A DNA stretch of 64,000 bases from assembly GCF_030936135.1 (NCBI RefSeq), contig NC_082598.1:15194687-15258686 (forward strand), written 5' to 3'. The first letter of the stretch is position 1, and each line of letters opens with the position of its first letter. Below, piece after piece: positions 60,638 through 64,000 of this stretch. The position numbers and the translations under genes are program-made. The DNA is from Gavia stellata. Its lineage: Eukaryota > Chordata > Aves > Gaviiformes > Gaviidae. The notes beneath the pieces are model-generated. The model ran no database searches, was not told the origin of the DNA, and was given only the letters and a program-made list of their open reading frames with translations.

Positions 60638-62067
60638 GCCACCAGAGCAGCATCCCCCAGCCGGCAAGCCCCACCCTTCGTCCCCACCGCCCCGCTCAGC
60701 GGGTCCTGGGCATCACACCAAGTACAAACCCTGCCGGCAGGAGCGAGCTCCCAGGGGCTCTCTTGACAAAGCGGGCGGACACCCCCAAAACGGTAATTGG
60801 AATTAAAATGGGGACTGTAGGTGGATGTCCCTGACGTACGTAGGGAGGCGCAAAGTCTTCTGGGCCAGGTGGCCTGACTCTGAGGGGTCTTGAAACGAAG
60901 AGATACGAGCCCCTGGGCAGAGACAAAACTCCTCCTCCCTCTTCTCCTCTTGGATTCCTCCTGCCGGGGCAGGACTTAGCCCTGCAAACCCTGACGATCA
61001 GGCCAAATGCAAACCGTGTCTCCGGTGCCAGTGGAAATGATCCCGCGGCTCCTGTCTCCAGCTACAAACCTGCCCCCTGCGAGGGCAAGCGAGGGGGCTG
61101 GAGAGGCCACGCCAGAGCCCGCATCTCGCGGCTCCCCTCAGGTTTGCCCGGTTCAGGAGACCCCCCTGTACACCACGCTGGAGCGCTCTGCTGCGGATCA
61201 TGCCTCCCAGAAACGTGGCCTGTACTGCACGAGTGCACGCCTCGAGACCCGGACACCTCAAAAGCTTTCTTTAGCCTTGCTGCATATGTGCCAAGACTGA
61301 CACGGCTGCCATGTTGCTGTCAGTTCAGCAGGTGCAGAACCGTACATCCGATGCGCCTCCTGTGCGAAGCTTTCTGGAGGCAAAAAGTGGGAGCATGCCC
61401 TGAAGTCTCTTTCTGTGCTGAGTCTCTCTTGTGGAGGTGGTGGGGACCTGAGGTCCCAAGTGGAGGGAACATGTCTTTGCTCTCTCTGCCTGTGACGGTA
61501 GGCAGGCCACCCAAAGGAATTCAAAGCGTGCACGTGTGAGAGAAGGTGACGTGGCCTGTGGATGTTTGACTCCTGCTCTGCCACCCTGTGAGATGGGTCG
61601 GCTCCCTTGTGCCGGCCTTTGTGCTTGTAGACGTGACTGTGCTCTCGGTGCCTTCGTGACACTGATGGGGGATGATGGCGTCTATCCCTGTGGCGGGATG
61701 GGACCTCTCCGTGGCAGGGCCTCTGTCCTTGCTGTGGTGGTGAGACATCAGTGTTCCAAAAGAGACTCTGTTTCCGAATGATGATGAGGGGGTGCAGGGG
61801 GGCAGGTGCCTGGTGCTGCAGGACACTCCTCCCTCCTGCGCCTGCCCTAGCTGTGCCTCCAGCTCTCAAGCTGCTGCTCTGCATTGGCTCGTGCCCAAGC
61901 CTCCCACCGGTGCAGCAAGTAGAGCATCCAGAGCCCCGCTCCACACTTGTGCTGCTTGTTCCCCGTGCAGAGGGCTCACCACTTGGAGACTGTGATGTCC
62001 ACCTGCTCAGGGGTCGCCCCGAGGCAATGCTGTCAGCCTCCCAGGGGATGGTTTGCCCCAAGTTCAC
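60638..62067. other. Unit 3 spacer upstream of the ITPRIPL1-like gene
   Basis: Copy of the unit 1 spacer, with the 272-codon open frame at 61258-62076. No recognisable gene. Confidence 0.5.
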
Positions 62068-62174
62068 CTGGTGCAATGCCCCTGCTCAAGCACAGCCACC
62101 TAGAGCAGGCTGCCCAGGACCGTGTCCAGATGACTTTCGAAGGTTGGAGACTCCACAATCTCCCTGGGCAGCCC
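62068..62174 (-). mobile_element. Unit 3 right end: older CR1, portion 3' of the nested insertion
   Basis: Copy of the older CR1 piece at 51451-51557. Confidence 0.8.
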
Positions 62175-63421
62175 ATGTGTATAGCATAGCATAGCACAGC
62201 ATAGCGTAGCACAGAGTGTTTTCAGTTGGAAGGGACCTACAACGATCACCTAGTCCAACTGCCTGAGCACCTGAGGGCTGAGCCAAAGTTAAAGCATGTT
62301 ATTAAGGGCATTGTCCCAATGCCTCTTAGACACTGACAGGCTTGGGGCATCGACAACCTCTCTGGCAAGCCTGTTCCAGTGTTTGACCAGCCTCTCAGTA
62401 AAGAAATGCTTCCTAATGTCCAGTCAAAACCTCCCCTGGCACAGCTTGAACCATTCCCATGCATCCTATCACTGGATACCAGGGAGAAGAGATCAGCACC
62501 TCCTTCTGCACTTCCCCTCCTCAGGAACTGTAGAGAGCAAGGAGGTCGCCCCTCAGCCTCCTTTTCTCCAAACTAGGCAAGCCCAGACTCCTTAGCCACT
62601 CCTCATGAGACTTTCCTTCCAGCCCTTTCACCAGCTTTGTTGCTCTCCTCTGGACGCAATTCAAGTACCTGAACATCCTTCTTAAATTGTGGGGCCCAGA
62701 ACTGCACACAGTACTCAAGGTGAGGCCGCACCAGTGCTCAACACAGCGGGACAATCGCCTCTTTTGACCAGCTGGTTGTGCTGTGTTTGATGCACCCCAG
62801 GATGCAGGTTGCCCTCTCGGCTGCCAGGGCACACTGCTGACTCGTCTTGAGCCTGCTGTTGACCAGCACCCCCAGATCCCGTCCTGCAGCGTTTCATGAC
62901 CACTGTGGCCAACACAGCCACCTACCATCGCATCTCCCACGAGTCCTTCTCTGTTCACAAAGAGCAACTCTAGGAGGGCATCTTTCCCAGTTGGCTCACT
63001 GAGTACTTGTGACAAGAAGTTATCTCCTACAAACGTCAAGAATTTCCAAGACCTGCTCGTTGCAGGAGTATGGTATTCCCAGCTGATGCCTGGGAGGTTG
63101 AAATCTCCCACGAGGACAAGGGCTACCGATCCAGAAATTTCTCCAAATTGCCTATAGAAGAACTCATCAGTGCTTACATTCTGGCTGGGCGATGGGTAGC
63201 AGACACCCACTACAACATCTCCTTTGTTTTCCCTCCCCCTAATCCCCACCCAGAGGCTCCCAACCGCATCACCACTAACTGTAAGGGTTGTACAAGCAAA
63301 CCTCTGCCTTGCATACAGCGCGACACCTCCAGCACGCCTGCCCAGCCTATCCCTCCTGAACGGCCTGTAGCCCTCCATCCCAGCACTCCAATCGTGGGAC
63401 TCCTTCCACCAACTTCAGAGC
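62175..63421 (-). mobile_element. Unit 4 CR1 LINE, internally deleted
   Basis: Same element with an intact 285-codon frame at 62521-63378 and the pentamer-type tail. Confidence 0.9.
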
Positions 63422-63578
63422 ACCCTCAGCGTCAGGACGTGCTTTCTTGTGTTCAGATGGAATTTCAAGTTTTCTCGTTGGTGCCCATTGGTTCTTGTCC
63501 TGACAGGGCTCACTACTGAGAAAGGTCTGGCTCCCTTGCCCTCGTTCCCTCCCATCCGGTATGCAAGCACAGAGGCAT
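63422..63578 (-). mobile_element. Unit 4 older CR1, portion 5' of the nested insertion
   Basis: Copy of 47484-47640. It shares its variants with unit 3. Confidence 0.7.
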
Positions 63579-63789
63579 CTTGCCCTTGAAATGGAAGCAG
63601 AGCAGGAGACTGGAAAAGAAAGGAAAAAGGGATCAGGGGAAGCATTCTGTTTTGGTCCTACTTACTTACCTCAAAATGCTGCCCCGCTGCTTCTGCATCT
63701 GAGCAGGTAGCAAGCTGCTAGCTGCCCACATTCCCCAACAAAGTGTTGCACAGACACTCACAGACAGAGGGTTGGTTAAAAGAAGCTAA

Positions 63790-63795
63790 TTTATT
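63790..63795 (-). terminator. Unit 4 polyadenylation signal of the ITPRIPL1-like gene
   Basis: AATAAA in the same context. The fourth gene copy lies mostly beyond the window. Confidence 0.65.
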
Positions 63796-63939
63796 GTCAT
63801 CTTTGCATCGCATAACGGTCCCAGAGGGAATCAACTCTTTCCAACAAGACAGGTGGTCCCATCCTGCTACAGGTGGTAACAGAAGCCTCAGCTGCAATGG
63901 CATCTTCAGCTGGACCGGCGGAGATTCCCCAAACTCTAC

Positions 63940-64000
63940 TTATGCTGAGCTGCTCTTGGGCGGTATCATCTCCATGCCTAGTTTGCTCACATCTGCGGGA
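63940..64000 (-). pseudogene. Unit 4 ITPRIPL1-like gene, 3' end only (cut by window edge)
   Basis: Only the last ~20 codons of the post-TGA continuation (SKLGMEMIPPKSSSA, then TAA) fall inside the window. Confidence 0.6.

Larger units (their letters stand above)
46282..64000. repeat. 5.3 kb head-to-tail tandem array (3 complete units plus a partial fourth)
   Basis: Units start at the shared TTTCAGTTGGAAGGGACC at 46282, 51603, 56900 and 62220, giving unit lengths of 5321, 5297 and 5320. The 24-base shortening of unit 2 lies inside the ITPRIPL1-like gene and the 1-base shortening of unit 3 inside the CR1. Copies appear nearly identical over their whole length. Each contains, on the minus strand, a CR1 copy nested in an older CR1 and a two-exon ITPRIPL1-like gene with its own 5' exon and polyadenylation signal. 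The array runs off the window. Confidence 0.97.

Noticed and set aside
46282-64000. CRISPR-like or satellite interpretation of the regular repeats
   Set aside because: The repeat unit is 5.3 kb with gene and LINE content in eukaryotic sequence. There are no short direct repeats with unique spacers. The only short repeats are the CR1 tails.

Overview
The window is vertebrate nuclear DNA and almost certainly avian. It has an intron-rich gene, a CpG-island promoter, very long poly-G tracts, and many CR1 LINE fragments with the bird-type 3' tail (repeats of ATTCTATG or CTATG). I cannot name the species from sequence alone. There are no bacterial-style operons, CRISPR arrays, rRNA or tRNA genes.

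Layout. (1) About 1-13.9 kb is intergenic, with a few CR1 3' ends (near 1.7, 10.4 and 10.7-11.0 kb) and no exon I can support. (2) About 13.9-33.9 kb, minus strand, holds a complete WDR1 gene (actin-interacting protein 1). All 15 coding exons can be placed exactly. They join in frame into 607 codons and end in a natural stop. Intron 9 is a minor-spliceosome (U12-type) AT-AC intron with a perfect donor and a near-perfect branch site. The promoter lies in a CpG island (about 33.46-34.56 kb) and contains a TATA/CArG-like core. (3) About 34.6-45.9 kb is intergenic, with two long G tracts and one probable solo LTR near 41.5-42.0 kb. (4) From 46,282 to the window end is a head-to-tail tandem array with a 5.3 kb period: three complete units and the start of a fourth, all nearly identical. 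Each unit carries, on the minus strand, one two-exon gene of the ITPRIP/ITPRIPL1 family and one internally deleted CR1 element inserted into an older CR1.

The array is the most unusual part of the window. Every complete ITPRIPL1-like copy has the same in-frame TGA after residue 350 (342 in copy 2). It falls where the family, as I recall it, has a tryptophan. The frame then stays open for 99 more codons of recognisable family sequence before diverging to a TAA. The array therefore amplified a gene that was already truncated, or one that depends on readthrough. Variant sites group the units differently in different segments (1+3 against 2+4, 1+2 against 3+4, 1+3 against 2), which points to unequal crossing-over and gene conversion. 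The left edge of the array lies inside a CR1 3' end, so CR1-mediated recombination is a likely cause.

WDR1 and the array show no functional link. WDR1 is a single-copy cytoskeletal gene and the array is a young lineage-specific amplification upstream of it on the same strand.
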